A stretch of DNA of 64,000 nt from Shumkonia mesophila (GTDB lineage: Bacteria > Pseudomonadota > Alphaproteobacteria > Rhodospirillales > Shumkoniaceae): contig NZ_JAOTID010000001.1 of assembly GCF_026163695.1 (NCBI RefSeq), forward strand, positions 703,121 through 767,120, read 5' to 3'. Position numbers and translations under genes: made by a program. Position 1 is the stretch's first letter; the number at the start of each line of letters is the position of its first letter. Positions 29,476 to 39,310 of this stretch are shown here, one piece after another. Under the pieces are notes generated by a model. The model was not told the DNA's origin. It saw only the letters and a list, made by a program, of their open reading frames with translations, and searched no databases.

Positions 29476-31101
29476 TCAAAGGATGGGCAGCCAGACGACG
29501 AAACGGGCACCCCGCGTATTGCCGGCCTCGTCGAGGCGGTTCTCGGCCCAGACGCGGCCGCCGTGCGTCTCGACGATCTGCTTTGAGATGCTGAGCCCAA
29601 GGCCGGAATGGGTGCCGTACTTTTCGCCGACCGGGCGTTCCGAATAGAACCGCTCGAAAATGTCGCGCTCCTTGCCCGCCGGAATGCCCGGCCCCTCGTC
29701 GACGATCTCGATCTCGACGGCGCCGGGCCGCTCTTGCGCCCGCACGGCGATCTTGCCGCCGGGCGGGCTGAACGACACCGCGTTGGCGATCAGGTTGCGG
29801 AACACCTGTACCAGCCGCCCCTCGATTCCCCTGACCCGGAACTCGCGCTCGCCCGGGATGTCGAGCGCGATGTCCGGACCGCCGGCGCCGGTGGTCCGCT
29901 GGATGTCGACCACCACGCCCAGGAGGCCGCTCAGGTTGACGGCCTCCAGTTCGGCCCGCGACAGTTCGGCGTCCAGGCGCGAGGCGTCCGAGATGTCGGT
30001 GATCAGCCGGTCCAGGCGGCGGACGTCGTCCTGGATGATTCCCATCAGCTTGCGCTGCTGGGCGGGGTCGCTCACCCGCGATATCGTCTCGACGGCGGAA
30101 TGAAGGCTGGTCAGCGGATTCTTGATCTCATGGGCGACGTCGGCGGCGAAGCCCTCGATGGCGTCCATGCGCTGCCACAGGGCCTCGGTCATCTCGTTCA
30201 GCACCTGGGCCAGCTCGCCGATCTCGTCGTCGCGGCCGGGGAAGGTGGGGATGACGACGCTGCGGTTGCGGGCGTGGCGCACGCTTTCCGCGGCGTCGGC
30301 AAGACGGCGGATCGGCCGGGCGATGGTGCTGGCCAGGTACAGCGACAGCAGCACGGTGACGCTGAGGGCCACGGCGAAGACCTTGAGGATGTCGAGTCGC
30401 ACGTCGTAGAGGGCGTTGTCGATGCCGCGCGAATCGGTCGACAGCATGAGGGCGCCCAGGACCTGCTTGTAGCGCTGCACCGGCGCGGCGGCGGTGAGCA
30501 TCATGCCGCGCTCGGTGGTCCGCACGGCGTGGGTGACGTCGCCGTTGAGCGCGCCGACCACTTCGCGGTAGTCGGCCGCCTGCTGGATGGAATTCTCGCG
30601 GTATGCGGGCAGCGGCTCGAAGCCGGGAATGAGGGTGACGATGAAATCGTAGAAGGCGAGCAGCTCTTCGATGACGCCGGACTTGTCGTCCGGCGGCGGC
30701 AGCTCCTCGACCTGGACCATGCCGCCCGGCCCGAAAAGCATGCGGCTGTCGACGATGAGCACGCCGTCGGCGCCGAACAGCCGCGCCCGGGTGTCCGTCG
30801 GCTCGACCAGGCGGCGGACCATCTGGCGGGCGTCGGCGGGCGACAGCGCCTGGTGGCCGACGGCCGGCTCCGACGAGCCGGTGATGACCGAGCCTTCGCC
30901 GATGGCGGCGGCCGACATCTCGGCTTGCTTGCCCAGCGCGGCCAGTTCGGCGGCGATCAGGTTTTTGCGATACTCGCCCAGATACAGCAGGCCCGCCACC
31001 AGAACGCCCAACGCCACCAGGTTGAGGGCCAGGATCCGCCCGGTGATGGGCGAAAGGGCGCGTCGGCGCGGTCTGCTGCTGTCCGTCCCCCACGAGGCCA
31101 C
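29476..31101 (-). CDS. chvG: Sensor histidine kinase, ChvG/ExoS type
   Basis: The 541 residues have two membrane helices (about 21-42 and 240-261) that enclose a periplasmic sensor of about 195 residues. HAMP follows (ARPIRRLADAAESVRHARN), then the DHp helix with FAADVAHEIKNPLTSLHSA (His324) and an ATPase domain with NLIANAVSFSPP, DEGPGIP and HSGLGLSI. In rhizobia and Agrobacterium ChvG responds to acid and envelope conditions. The GTG start at 31101 lies eight bases after the chvI stop. Confidence 0.9.
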   Translation of the reverse strand: MASWGTDSSRPRRRALSPITGRILALNLVALGVLVAGLLYLGEYRKNLIAAELAALGKQAEMSAAAIGEGSVITGSSEPAVGHQALSPADARQMVRRLVEPTDTRARLFGADGVLIVDSRMLFGPGGMVQVEELPPPDDKSGVIEELLAFYDFIVTLIPGFEPLPAYRENSIQQAADYREVVGALNGDVTHAVRTTERGMMLTAAAPVQRYKQVLGALMLSTDSRGIDNALYDVRLDILKVFAVALSVTVLLSLYLASTIARPIRRLADAAESVRHARNRSVVIPTFPGRDDEIGELAQVLNEMTEALWQRMDAIEGFAADVAHEIKNPLTSLHSAVETISRVSDPAQQRKLMGIIQDDVRRLDRLITDISDASRLDAELSRAELEAVNLSGLLGVVVDIQRTTGAGGPDIALDIPGEREFRVRGIEGRLVQVFRNLIANAVSFSPPGGKIAVRAQERPGAVEIEIVDEGPGIPAGKERDIFERFYSERPVGEKYGTHSGLGLSISKQIVETHGGRVWAENRLDEAGNTRGARFVVWLPIL

Positions 31102-31108
31102 GGCGTCG

Positions 31109-31804
31109 TCAACCTTGCCGGTAGCGGTAGCCGACGCCGTAGAGGGTTTCGATTTCGGTGAAGTCGGGGTCGATGTCCTTGAACTTCTTGCGCAGCCGCT
31201 TGATGTGGCTGTCGATGGTGCGGTCGTCGACGTAGATGTTTTCGCCGTAGGCGGCGTCGATCAGCTGGTCGCGGGTCTTGACGTGACCCGGCCGGCGCGC
31301 CAGGGCCTGGAGCAACAGGAACTCGGTGACGGTCAGGTTGACCGGCTTGCTGTGCCACGTGCACATGTGGCGCACCGCGTCCATGTTCAGCGGCCCGCGC
31401 TCGAAGCAATCCTCGCCGCCGCCGGCCGGCACGTCCTCGCTGTCGAAACGGCGCAGGACGGCGCGGATGCGCTCGATGAGAAGGCGCTGGGAGAACGGCT
31501 TCTTGATGTAGTCGTCGGCGCCCATCCGAAGGCCCAGCATCTCGTCGATCTCGTCGTCCTTCGAGGTCAGGAAGATGACCGGCAGGCTGCCCTTCTGGCG
31601 GAGTCGCTCCAGCAATTCCATGCCGTTCATGCGCGGCATCTTGATGTCGAGCACCGCCAGGTCGACCGGCCGGCGTTCGATACCGTCCAGGGCTTCGTAG
31701 CCGTCGCGGTAGGTGTGCACGACGAAGCCCTCCGCCTCCAGGGCCATGGAAACCGAGGTCAGGATGTTGCGGTCGTCATCGACCAAGGCGACGGTATGCG
31801 GCAT
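31109..31804 (-). CDS. chvI: Response regulator, OmpR family, ChvI type
   Basis: This 231-residue regulator has a receiver domain with acidic pocket LVDDDRN, phosphorylated Asp53 in [13 protein letters not shown] and the conserved Lys in [10 protein letters not shown] winged-helix DNA-binding domain ends with [16 protein letters not shown] and [11 protein letters not shown] 31804 has GAGAGGGGG upstream; in-frame codons further upstream do not resemble coding sequence. It is the first gene of the minus-strand chvI-chvG-hprK-rapZ-manX-ptsH-ptsI run and is divergent from pckA. Confidence 0.93.
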   Translation of the reverse strand: MPHTVALVDDDRNILTSVSMALEAEGFVVHTYRDGYEALDGIERRPVDLAVLDIKMPRMNGMELLERLRQKGSLPVIFLTSKDDEIDEMLGLRMGADDYIKKPFSQRLLIERIRAVLRRFDSEDVPAGGGEDCFERGPLNMDAVRHMCTWHSKPVNLTVTEFLLLQALARRPGHVKTRDQLIDAAYGENIYVDDRTIDSHIKRLRKKFKDIDPDFTEIETLYGVGYRYRQG

Positions 31805-31898
31805 GGCAGCCCCCTCTCTGCGATCGGTGCCGATCCCAAGGGCTTCTGGACGATTGGGACAGCGCGTGACGAGATATGGATGGTGTGTTTGTGGCGAA

Positions 31899-31928
31899 AT
31901 TATAGCGGAATCAATACCCTTGTGGTAT
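31899..31928 (-). promoter_or_regulatory. Predicted chvI promoter with inverted repeat at -35
   Basis: On the minus strand an exact TATAAT lies at 31904-31899, 95 bases before the chvI start. The -35 position has no good match to TTGACA but carries the inverted repeat ATACC-N5-GGTAT (31914-31928). A poor -35 with an overlapping repeat suits an activator-dependent promoter; ChvI autoactivation is a guess. Confidence 0.4.
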
Positions 31929-32085
31929 GGCCGAGCGGCATCGCCGGAGATCCGGCCGGCCCGGGCCGGCGGGGAGCGATTCCGAAATACCGGAAGAAGC
32001 GCTGGCATTTTTTATCGGCTGACATGATATTTCTAATGCGTTGTCCCGAGATTTTGCGTAAATAGCCGGGATCGGACTTGCGCAT

Positions 32086-32107
32086 GCCGGCCGTCACGAC
32101 GGCCGGC
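32086..32107. promoter_or_regulatory. Perfect inverted repeat upstream of pckA
   Basis: GCCGGCCGTC and GACGGCCGGC are perfect 10-bp arms separated by AC. The repeat lies 143 bases before the pckA start, in the 446-base chvI-pckA divergent gap (31805-32250). It may be an operator or, read as RNA, a hairpin with no U tract. The rest of the gap holds an AT-rich stretch (about 31990-32060) and a lone TTGACA at 32140 with no -10 partner. I see no gene in the gap. Confidence 0.35.
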
Positions 32108-32250
32108 TGAGCTGAGACGCTCATCGAAGAACAAGAAATTTGACATTGCGCATGGACTCAGCAGCGCCGGCCTTCCCTTGGGGAAGACGGCCAACGAAAA
32201 ACGACGCTTGGGGCGCAGGGTTTCCCCCTCAAGAGCAGGAGAACGAAACA

Positions 32251-33858
32251 GTGCAGGAATTTGGACCTTTCGTCAGCCCTTACGGCTTGAAGAACCATGG
32301 AATTCAGAACTTCGGCATGGCGTTCTGGAATTTCCCCACGCCGGCCCTTTACGAACAGGCGGTGCGCCGCGGCGAGGCCACCCTGGCCCATGGCGGGGCC
32401 CTGGTCACCCGAACCGGCCACCACACCGGGCGCTCGCCCAACGACAAGTTCGTCGTCGACGAGCCGGAGAGCCGGGATTCGGTCTGGTGGGGCAACGTCA
32501 ACCGCCCGATGACCGAGGCGCAGTTCGACGGCTTGCATCGCCGCATGCTCGCCTATCTCCAGGGGCGGGACATCTTCATCCAGGACTGCTTCGCGGTGGC
32601 CGATCCGGAACTGCGTTTCCCGATCCGCGTGATTACCGAAACCGCCTGGCACAATCTGTTCGCCCGCAACATGTTCTTCTGGGCGTCCCGCGAGGACATC
32701 AAGACCTTCAAGCCGGAATTCACCGTCATCCAGGCCCCGCGCTTCCACGCCGAGCCGGAGACCGACGGCACCCGTTCGGGCGTCTTCATCGTCATTCACT
32801 TCGCCAAGCGCCTCGTTCTCATCGGCGGCACCAGCTATGCCGGCGAGATCAAGAAGTCGATCTTCAGCATCCTCAACTACATGCTGCCGGCGAAGGGCAT
32901 CCTGCCCATGCATTGCTCGGCCAACCAGGGGCCGAACGGCGAGACCGCCATTTTCTTCGGCCTGTCGGGAACCGGCAAGACGACGCTGTCGGCCGACAGT
33001 TCGCGCACCCTGATCGGCGATGACGAGCACGGCTGGGGCCCGAAGGGCGTCTTCAACTTCGAGCACGGCTGCTACGCCAAGGTCATCAATCTCAGCGCCC
33101 AGGCGGAACCCGAGATCTACGCCACCACCAGGCGGTTCGGCACTATTCTCGAAAACGTGATGATGCATATGGACGAGCGCCGTCTCGACCTCGACGACGG
33201 CTCGCTGACCGAGAACACGCGGGCGTCCTATCCGCTGTCGCACATCCCCAACGCCTCGCCCAGCGGAGTCGGCGGCCATCCGAAGAACATCGTCATGCTG
33301 ACCTGCGACGCCTTCGGCGTCATGCCGCCGGTCAGCAAGCTCACGCCCGAGCAGGCGATGTACCACTTCCTTTCGGGATACACCGCCAAGCTGGCCGGCA
33401 CCGAGGCGGGGGTGAAGGAGCCGCAGGACGTCTTCTCGACCTGTTTCGGCGCCCCCTTCCTGCCGCGCAAGCCCACCGTCTATGCCGACCTGCTCGGCAA
33501 GAAGATGGCCGAGCACAAGGCCACCTGCTGGCTGGTCAACACCGGCTGGAGCGGCGGCGGCGTCGGCGTCGGCGCGCGCATCAAGATCGCCCACACCCGG
33601 GCCATGGTGAACGCCATTCTGGACGGCAAGCTGGACGGCGTGCCGATGACCAAGGACCCGAATTTCGGGGTCATGGTCCCGCAGTCCTGCCCGGACGTGC
33701 CGGCCGAGATCCTGTCGGCCCGCAACACCTGGAAGGACAAGGCCGCCTATGACGCCACCGCCCGCGACCTGACCCGCCGCTTCGCCAAGAACTTCCAGCA
33801 GTTCGAGGACCAAGTGGACGAAAAGGTCCGCGCGATCGCCATCCGCCCCGCCGACTGA
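32251..33858 (+). CDS. pckA: Phosphoenolpyruvate carboxykinase (ATP)
   Basis: PckA converts oxaloacetate and ATP to phosphoenolpyruvate, the entry to gluconeogenesis. The 535 residues include the Walker A GLSGTGKTTLSAD (from residue 237), the metal site LIGDDEHGWG, and TGRSPNDKFVVDE near the N-terminus. The start is a GTG at 32251 with AGGAG nine bases upstream; the upstream in-frame region does not resemble the family. It is divergent from chvI, the usual place in alphaproteobacteria. In these bacteria pckA expression is linked to ChvI/ChvG and the PTS phosphorelay. Confidence 0.95.
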   Translation: MQEFGPFVSPYGLKNHGIQNFGMAFWNFPTPALYEQAVRRGEATLAHGGALVTRTGHHTGRSPNDKFVVDEPESRDSVWWGNVNRPMTEAQFDGLHRRMLAYLQGRDIFIQDCFAVADPELRFPIRVITETAWHNLFARNMFFWASREDIKTFKPEFTVIQAPRFHAEPETDGTRSGVFIVIHFAKRLVLIGGTSYAGEIKKSIFSILNYMLPAKGILPMHCSANQGPNGETAIFFGLSGTGKTTLSADSSRTLIGDDEHGWGPKGVFNFEHGCYAKVINLSAQAEPEIYATTRRFGTILENVMMHMDERRLDLDDGSLTENTRASYPLSHIPNASPSGVGGHPKNIVMLTCDAFGVMPPVSKLTPEQAMYHFLSGYTAKLAGTEAGVKEPQDVFSTCFGAPFLPRKPTVYADLLGKKMAEHKATCWLVNTGWSGGGVGVGARIKIAHTRAMVNAILDGKLDGVPMTKDPNFGVMVPQSCPDVPAEILSARNTWKDKAAYDATARDLTRRFAKNFQQFEDQVDEKVRAIAIRPAD

Positions 33859-33889
33859 ACCGATCGCACCCAGTCGACGGCAGGGATCC

Positions 33890-33924
33890 AAAAGCCGGGT
33901 CGGACTTGTCCGACCCGGCTTTTT
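33890..33924 (+). terminator. Rho-independent terminator of pckA
   Basis: AAAAGCCGGGTCGGA and TCCGACCCGGCTTTT form a perfect 15-bp stem with loop CTTG, ending in a run of five T. It lies 31 bases after the pckA stop and is the strongest terminator in the window. Confidence 0.95.
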
Positions 33925-33974
33925 CCTATTCAATCGCCCTGATGTCCGTCGGCCGGACGGCTGGTGAGGGTCGG

Positions 33975-34331
33975 ATGGAAGGGATCGGAACCGTATTCGG
34001 CGTCATCGCGCTGCTGGTCGCCCTGGCGGCGCTGTGGTTCGTCAACGACGTGGTCAGACGGATCGAACGCCAGAACCAGCAATTTGTGGAAACCCATCTT
34101 CGCGCCGTACGCGAGGCCATCGACGGCTGCATGGCAAAGGTGGGCGGGCTGGAGCGCAAAGCGGACGAATCGGCGGACCGCATCGCCGATTTCCAGAAGA
34201 AGGCCGAGGCGCTGGGCAAGGTCCAGAGCGAACACCATGGCCGGTTGGAGGCGCTGCACGACGGGCTGGAGCGGATCGGCCGGGAGCAGGCCCCGAACCC
34301 GCGGCAAGCCGGCGGCCGGCGCGCCGATTGA
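33975..34331 (+). CDS. Small membrane-anchored coiled-coil protein, unknown function
   Basis: I do not recognise this 118-residue protein. It has one N-terminal transmembrane helix (TVFGVIALLVALAALWFVNDV, about residues 6-26). A long polar helix rich in Glu, Lys, Arg and Gln follows, likely a coiled coil facing the cytoplasm. ATG 33975 has GAGGG upstream and starts at the helix; an earlier in-frame start at 33906 would fall inside the pckA terminator and is unlikely. Codon use resembles the neighbours. Confidence 0.65.
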   Translation: MEGIGTVFGVIALLVALAALWFVNDVVRRIERQNQQFVETHLRAVREAIDGCMAKVGGLERKADESADRIADFQKKAEALGKVQSEHHGRLEALHDGLERIGREQAPNPRQAGGRRAD

Positions 34332-34681
34332 TTGTTCCCCGCGGGCGGCGCCGGGGATGGGCCGCACCCAACCGGAAAATGTGACGGCTGTCTTCCCTTT
34401 AAATCATCGGTGATGATACCATTTGTCGGTTAGGGACCCGGCGGAGCGGTGCGCCGTGCGGGAGGGACTCCCTGGGTCGAAGCCACCTTTCGAACAACCG
34501 ACGCCAAGACAGCGACCGGAATGCTCCCGGAAGGTTGAAACCTGGACCTCCGGAGAGCGGCGCCCTGGGCAAGGGGGGACGGCCGCGCACGGAAATGACC
34601 GAAGCGCGATTTTTGGCTTGGTGGAATCGACCGACACATGTAAAGAGCACCGCCGGCAGTGGACGTAACGGAGTGAGCGCG
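34332..34681 (+). promoter_or_regulatory. Long gltB upstream region
   Basis: This 350-base gap carries no supported gene. An inverted repeat ATCATC-N3-GATGAT lies at 34403-34417, in a local AT-rich patch that may mark the gltBDA promoter or an operator. I found no convincing -24/-12 sigma-54 site. The upstream in-frame extension of gltB from 34535 is not convincing as coding. Confidence 0.35.
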
Positions 34682-37600
34682 ATGACTTTTTCCGGCTTCC
34701 CCGAAAGACAAGGGCTGTACGATCCCCGCAACGAGCATGATTCGTGCGGTGTCGGGTTTGTCGTCGACATTAAAAATCGCAAAAGCCACGCCATCGTCAG
34801 CGACGGTCTGCAGATCCTGGTCAACCTCGACCACCGGGGCGCGGTCGGCGCCGATCCCAAGGCCAGCGACGGCGCCGGCATTCTGACGCAGATCCCGGAC
34901 CGCTTCTTCCGCGAGGAGTGCGCCAAGCTCGGCTTCGATCTGCCGCCGGCCGGCGACTATGCCGTCGGCATGCTGTTCCTGAGCCAGAACGCCAAGACCC
35001 GGACCCGCCACGAGGCCACCATCAAGCGGATCTTCGAGGCCGAAGGCCAGAAGGTGCTGGGCTGGCGCGACGTGCCGATCGATCCTTCCTGCCTGGGCTA
35101 CAGCGTCAAGCGAAACCAACCCCACATCCGCCAGGTCTTCGTCGCCCGCGGCAAGAACTGTCCCGACCAGGACGCCTTCGAGCGCAAGCTGTTCGTCGCC
35201 CGCAAGCAGGCCCACCACGCCATTTGGGACTACGAGGAGGATCGTACCGAATCGCGCCTCTACATTCCCAGCTTCTCGTCGCGCACGGTGCTCTACAAGG
35301 GCATGCTGATGGCCAACGCCATCGACGTCTTCTATCCCGATCTCAAGGACCCGCGTTTCGAATCGGCCCTGGCCCTGGTCCATCAGCGGTTTTCGACCAA
35401 CACCTTCCCGTCGTGGGAACTGGCGCAGCCGTTCCGCTATCTTTGCCACAACGGCGAGATCAACACGCTGCGCGGCAACATCAACTGGATGCTGGCCCGG
35501 CGCCACAACATGAAGTCGGAGATCCTGGGCGACGACCTGGAGAAGCTGTGGCCGTTGATCGGCGACGGCAACTCGGACTCGGCCACCTTCGACAACTCGC
35601 TCGAACTGCTGGTCGCCGGCGGCTATTCGCTGGCCCACGCCATGATGCTGATGATCCCCGAGGCGTGGGACAACAACCCGCTGATGAGCAAGAAGCGCAA
35701 GGCCTTCTACGAATACTACGCGGCCCTCATCGAGCCGTGGGACGGCCCCGCCGCCGTCGCCTTCACCGACGGCCGCCAGATCGGCGCCACGCTGGACCGC
35801 AACGGCCTCAGGCCGGCCCGTTACGTGGTGACCGACGACGACAAGGTGATCATGGCTTCCGAGGTCGGCGTGCTGCCGGTGCCCGAGGAGCGGATCGTCA
35901 AGAAGTGGCGGCTGCAGCCGGGCAAGATGTTCCTGATCGATCTGGAGCAGGGGCGCATCGTCGACGACGACGAGATCAAGGACCAGCTGGCCACGGCCAA
36001 GCCCTACCTGCAGTGGCTCAAGTCCACCCAGATCCATGTCGAGGATCTACCCACCGAGGTGGCGGCGATGGCACCCGACGCCGGCATCCTGCTCGACCGC
36101 CAGCAGGCCTTCGGCTACACGCAGGAGGACATCAAGTTCTTCCTGGCGCCGATGGCGGTGGGCGGCCAGGATCCGGTCGGTTCGATGGGCCGCGACATCC
36201 CGCTGGCCGTGCTGTCGCGCCGCTCGAAGTCACTGTTCGACTACTTCAAGCAGAACTTCGCGCAGGTGACCAACCCGCCCATCGATCCCATCCGCGAGCA
36301 ACTGGTCATGTCGCTGGTGTCGCTGATCGGCCCCCGGCCCAATCTGCTCGATCTGGAAAGCGGCGGCGCCCACAAGCGCCTCGAGGTGCGCTCGCCGATC
36401 CTCTCCAACGTCGACCTGGAACGGATCCGCCACATCCACGAGAAGGTGGACAACGCGTTTCGCACCTACACCGTGGACATCTGCTATCTGGCCGACCTCG
36501 GCGCCCCCGGCATGGAAGAGGCGGTGCGCCGGATCTGCCTGGACGCCCAGAACAAGGTGCTGGCCGGCTACAACATCATCATCCTGTCGGACCGCCTGAT
36601 GGACGCCGACCACGTGGCCGTTCCGTCGCTGCTGGCCGTCGCCGCGGTGCACCACCACCTCATCCGCGAGGGGCTGCGCACCGAGGTCGGACTGGTGGTG
36701 GAAACCGGCGAGGTCCGCCAGGTTCACGACTTCTGTCTGCTGGGCGGCTATGGCGCCGAGGCGATCAACCCCTACCTGGCGTTCGAGACGCTGTCGGCGC
36801 TGCGGCCGGAGCTGCCGGACACCCTGGACGAGGAGGAGATCCACCACCGCTACGTCAAGGCCATCGAGAAGGGCGTGCTGAAGGTGATGTCGAAGATGGG
36901 CATCTCGACCTTCCAGTCCTATTGCGGGGCCCAGATCTTCGACGCCGTCGGGCTGTCGCAGGATTTCGTCGACGCCTATTTCACCGGCACCGCGTCGCGC
37001 ATCGGCGGCATCGGGCTGACCGAGATTGCCGAAGAGACGGTGCGCCGTCACCGCGACGCCTATGGCAACGCCACCATCCTCAAGGACGCGCTGGACGTCG
37101 GCGGCGAAATGGCGTTCCGCCTGCGCGGCGAAGACCACATCTGGACGCCGGAGACCATCTCCAAGCTCCAGCACGCGGTGCGCGCCAACGACCGCGCGCT
37201 GTACCGCGAGTACGCCGACCTGGTGAACCAGCAGAGCCAGCGCCTGATGAACCTGCGCGGGCTGCTGGAGCTGAAGCCGGCCGACAAGCCGGTACCGCTC
37301 GACGAGGTCGAGCCGGTGTCCGAGATCGTCAAGCGCTTCTGCACCGGCGCCATGTCGTTCGGCTCCATTTCGTACGAGGCCCACACCACGCTGGCCATCG
37401 CCATGAATCGGCTGGGCGGCCGCTCCAACACCGGCGAGGGCGGCGAGGAGCCGGAGCGATTCCAGAAGCTTCCCAACGGCGATTCGCTGCGTTCGGCCAT
37501 CAAGCAGGTGGCCTCGGGGCGCTTCGGCGTGACCGCCGAATACCTGGTCAACGCCGACGACATGCAGATCAAGATGGCCCAGGGCGCCAAGCCCGGCGAG

Positions 37601-39304
37601 GGCGGCCAGCTGCCCGGCCACAAGGTCGACTCGACGATCGCCCACGTCCGCCATTCGACGCCGGGCGTCGGCCTGATCTCGCCGCCGCCGCACCACGACA
37701 TCTATTCGATCGAGGATCTGAAACAGCTCATCTTCGACCTCAAGAACGTCAACCCCGAGGGCACGGTCAGCGTCAAGCTGGTCTCCGAGGTTGGGGTCGG
37801 CACCGTCGCCGCCGGCGTCGCCAAGGCGAAGGCCGACGGCGTGCTGATTTCCGGCCACGAGGGCGGCACCGGCGCCAGCCCGCTGACCTCGATCATGCAT
37901 GCCGGCAGCCCGTGGGAAGTCGGCTTGGCCGAGACCCAGCAGACGCTGGTGCTCAACAATCTGCGCGGCCGCATCGCCGTGCAGGTGGACGGCGGCTTGC
38001 GAAGCGGCCGGGACGTCGCCATCGGCGCCCTGCTCGGCGCCGACCAGTTCGGCTTCGCCACCGGCGCCCTGATCAGCCAGGGCTGCCTGATGATGCGCAA
38101 GTGCCATCTGAACACCTGCCCGACCGGCATCGCCACCCAGGACCCGAACCTGCGCAAGCGGTTCATCGGCAAGCCCGAGCACGTGGTCAATTTCCTGGTC
38201 TTCATCGCCGAGGAATTCCGCGAGATCATGGCGATGATGGGCTTCCGCACGGTCAACGAGATGATCGGGCGCGTCGATCGCCTGGATACCCGCAAGGCTT
38301 CCGACCACTGGAAGGCCCACGGCCTCGACCTGGGACGCCTGCTCCACTATCCCGAGGCTGGCCCCGACGTGGCCCGCTACAAGTGCGAGGACCAGGACCA
38401 CCAGCTGGGAGGGGCTCTCGACCGGCTGCTGATCGAGAAGGCCATGCCGGCCCTGGAGAAGCGGGAGCCGGTGATCATCGAAACGGCGGTGCGCAACGTC
38501 AACCGCACCATCGGCGCCATGCTGTCGGGCGAGGTGGCGAAACGGTACGGCCACAAGGGCCTGCCCGAAGACACCATCGTCATCAAGGCGAAGGGCACGG
38601 CCGGCCAGAGCCTGGGCGCCTGGCTGGCGCACGGGATCACCATCGAGCTCGAGGGCGACGCCAACGACTATGTCGGCAAGGGCCTGAGCGGCGGCCGGCT
38701 GGTGGTGCGGCCGCCGTCCGACAGCCGGCTCAAGCCGGAGGACAATATCATCATCGGCAATACCGTCCTCTACGGGGCGATTTCCGGTGAATGCTATTTC
38801 CGTGGCGTTGCCGGCGAGCGGTTCTGCGTGCGCAACTCGGGCGCCATCGCGGTGGTCGAGGGTGCCGGCGATCACGGCTGCGAATACATGACCGGCGGCG
38901 TCGCCGTCGTTCTCGGCAAGACCGGCCGCAACTTCGCCGCCGGCATGAGCGGCGGCGTGGCCTACGTTTTCGACGAGGACGGCACCTTCGAGCGCCGCTG
39001 CAACACCGAGATGGTGACGCTCGAATCCATTCCCGAAGACGAGATGCTGCCCGACACCATCAGCCGCGAACACCTGTTCGCCGACATGCTGGGCGACGAC
39101 GCGCCGCGCCTGAAGTGGATTCTCAAGCGTCATCTGAACTATACCGGCAGCGAGCGTGCCCGCGAGATCCTGGAGAACTGGGAGGATAGCCTGCCCAAGT
39201 TCGTCAAGGTTCTGCCCACCGACTACCGGGAGGCGCTCCAGAAGATCCGAATGGGAGGGTTGCGACCGAGAGAGAGGGCGGGCGACAGCCCCCAGGAGAA
39301 GTGA
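34682..39304 (+). CDS. gltB: Glutamate synthase (NADPH) large chain
   Basis: GltB makes two glutamates from glutamine and 2-oxoglutarate; with GltD it forms NADPH-GOGAT in ammonia assimilation. The protein has 1540 residues. Cys22 in HDSCGVGF is the Ntn nucleophile, so a 21-residue propeptide is removed. After the amidotransferase domain come the central domain, the FMN barrel ([33 protein letters not shown]), a 3Fe-4S cluster at Cys1135, Cys1141 and Cys1146, and the C-terminal beta-helix. I chose ATG 34682 (GGAG upstream) because the nucleophile then lies at the usual distance. gltD follows after six bases. Confidence 0.96.
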   Translation: MTFSGFPERQGLYDPRNEHDSCGVGFVVDIKNRKSHAIVSDGLQILVNLDHRGAVGADPKASDGAGILTQIPDRFFREECAKLGFDLPPAGDYAVGMLFLSQNAKTRTRHEATIKRIFEAEGQKVLGWRDVPIDPSCLGYSVKRNQPHIRQVFVARGKNCPDQDAFERKLFVARKQAHHAIWDYEEDRTESRLYIPSFSSRTVLYKGMLMANAIDVFYPDLKDPRFESALALVHQRFSTNTFPSWELAQPFRYLCHNGEINTLRGNINWMLARRHNMKSEILGDDLEKLWPLIGDGNSDSATFDNSLELLVAGGYSLAHAMMLMIPEAWDNNPLMSKKRKAFYEYYAALIEPWDGPAAVAFTDGRQIGATLDRNGLRPARYVVTDDDKVIMASEVGVLPVPEERIVKKWRLQPGKMFLIDLEQGRIVDDDEIKDQLATAKPYLQWLKSTQIHVEDLPTEVAAMAPDAGILLDRQQAFGYTQEDIKFFLAPMAVGGQDPVGSMGRDIPLAVLSRRSKSLFDYFKQNFAQVTNPPIDPIREQLVMSLVSLIGPRPNLLDLESGGAHKRLEVRSPILSNVDLERIRHIHEKVDNAFRTYTVDICYLADLGAPGMEEAVRRICLDAQNKVLAGYNIIILSDRLMDADHVAVPSLLAVAAVHHHLIREGLRTEVGLVVETGEVRQVHDFCLLGGYGAEAINPYLAFETLSALRPELPDTLDEEEIHHRYVKAIEKGVLKVMSKMGISTFQSYCGAQIFDAVGLSQDFVDAYFTGTASRIGGIGLTEIAEETVRRHRDAYGNATILKDALDVGGEMAFRLRGEDHIWTPETISKLQHAVRANDRALYREYADLVNQQSQRLMNLRGLLELKPADKPVPLDEVEPVSEIVKRFCTGAMSFGSISYEAHTTLAIAMNRLGGRSNTGEGGEEPERFQKLPNGDSLRSAIKQVASGRFGVTAEYLVNADDMQIKMAQGAKPGEGGQLPGHKVDSTIAHVRHSTPGVGLISPPPHHDIYSIEDLKQLIFDLKNVNPEGTVSVKLVSEVGVGTVAAGVAKAKADGVLISGHEGGTGASPLTSIMHAGSPWEVGLAETQQTLVLNNLRGRIAVQVDGGLRSGRDVAIGALLGADQFGFATGALISQGCLMMRKCHLNTCPTGIATQDPNLRKRFIGKPEHVVNFLVFIAEEFREIMAMMGFRTVNEMIGRVDRLDTRKASDHWKAHGLDLGRLLHYPEAGPDVARYKCEDQDHQLGGALDRLLIEKAMPALEKREPVIIETAVRNVNRTIGAMLSGEVAKRYGHKGLPEDTIVIKAKGTAGQSLGAWLAHGITIELEGDANDYVGKGLSGGRLVVRPPSDSRLKPEDNIIIGNTVLYGAISGECYFRGVAGERFCVRNSGAIAVVEGAGDHGCEYMTGGVAVVLGKTGRNFAAGMSGGVAYVFDEDGTFERRCNTEMVTLESIPEDEMLPDTISREHLFADMLGDDAPRLKWILKRHLNYTGSERAREILENWEDSLPKFVKVLPTDYREALQKIRMGGLRPRERAGDSPQEK

Positions 39305-39310
39305 TCACTC

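Noticed and set aside
32140..32168. TTGACA as -35 of pckA
   Set aside because: The expected -10 position reads GC-rich sequence with no TATAAT-like hexamer, so I did not call it a promoter.
33906..33974. N-terminal extension of the small coiled-coil gene
   Set aside because: It begins within the stem of the pckA terminator and has no ribosome site; ATG 33975 does.
34332..34681. Sigma-54 promoter for gltBD
   Set aside because: A few TGG..GG strings occur, but none has the TGGC-N8-TTGC spacing.
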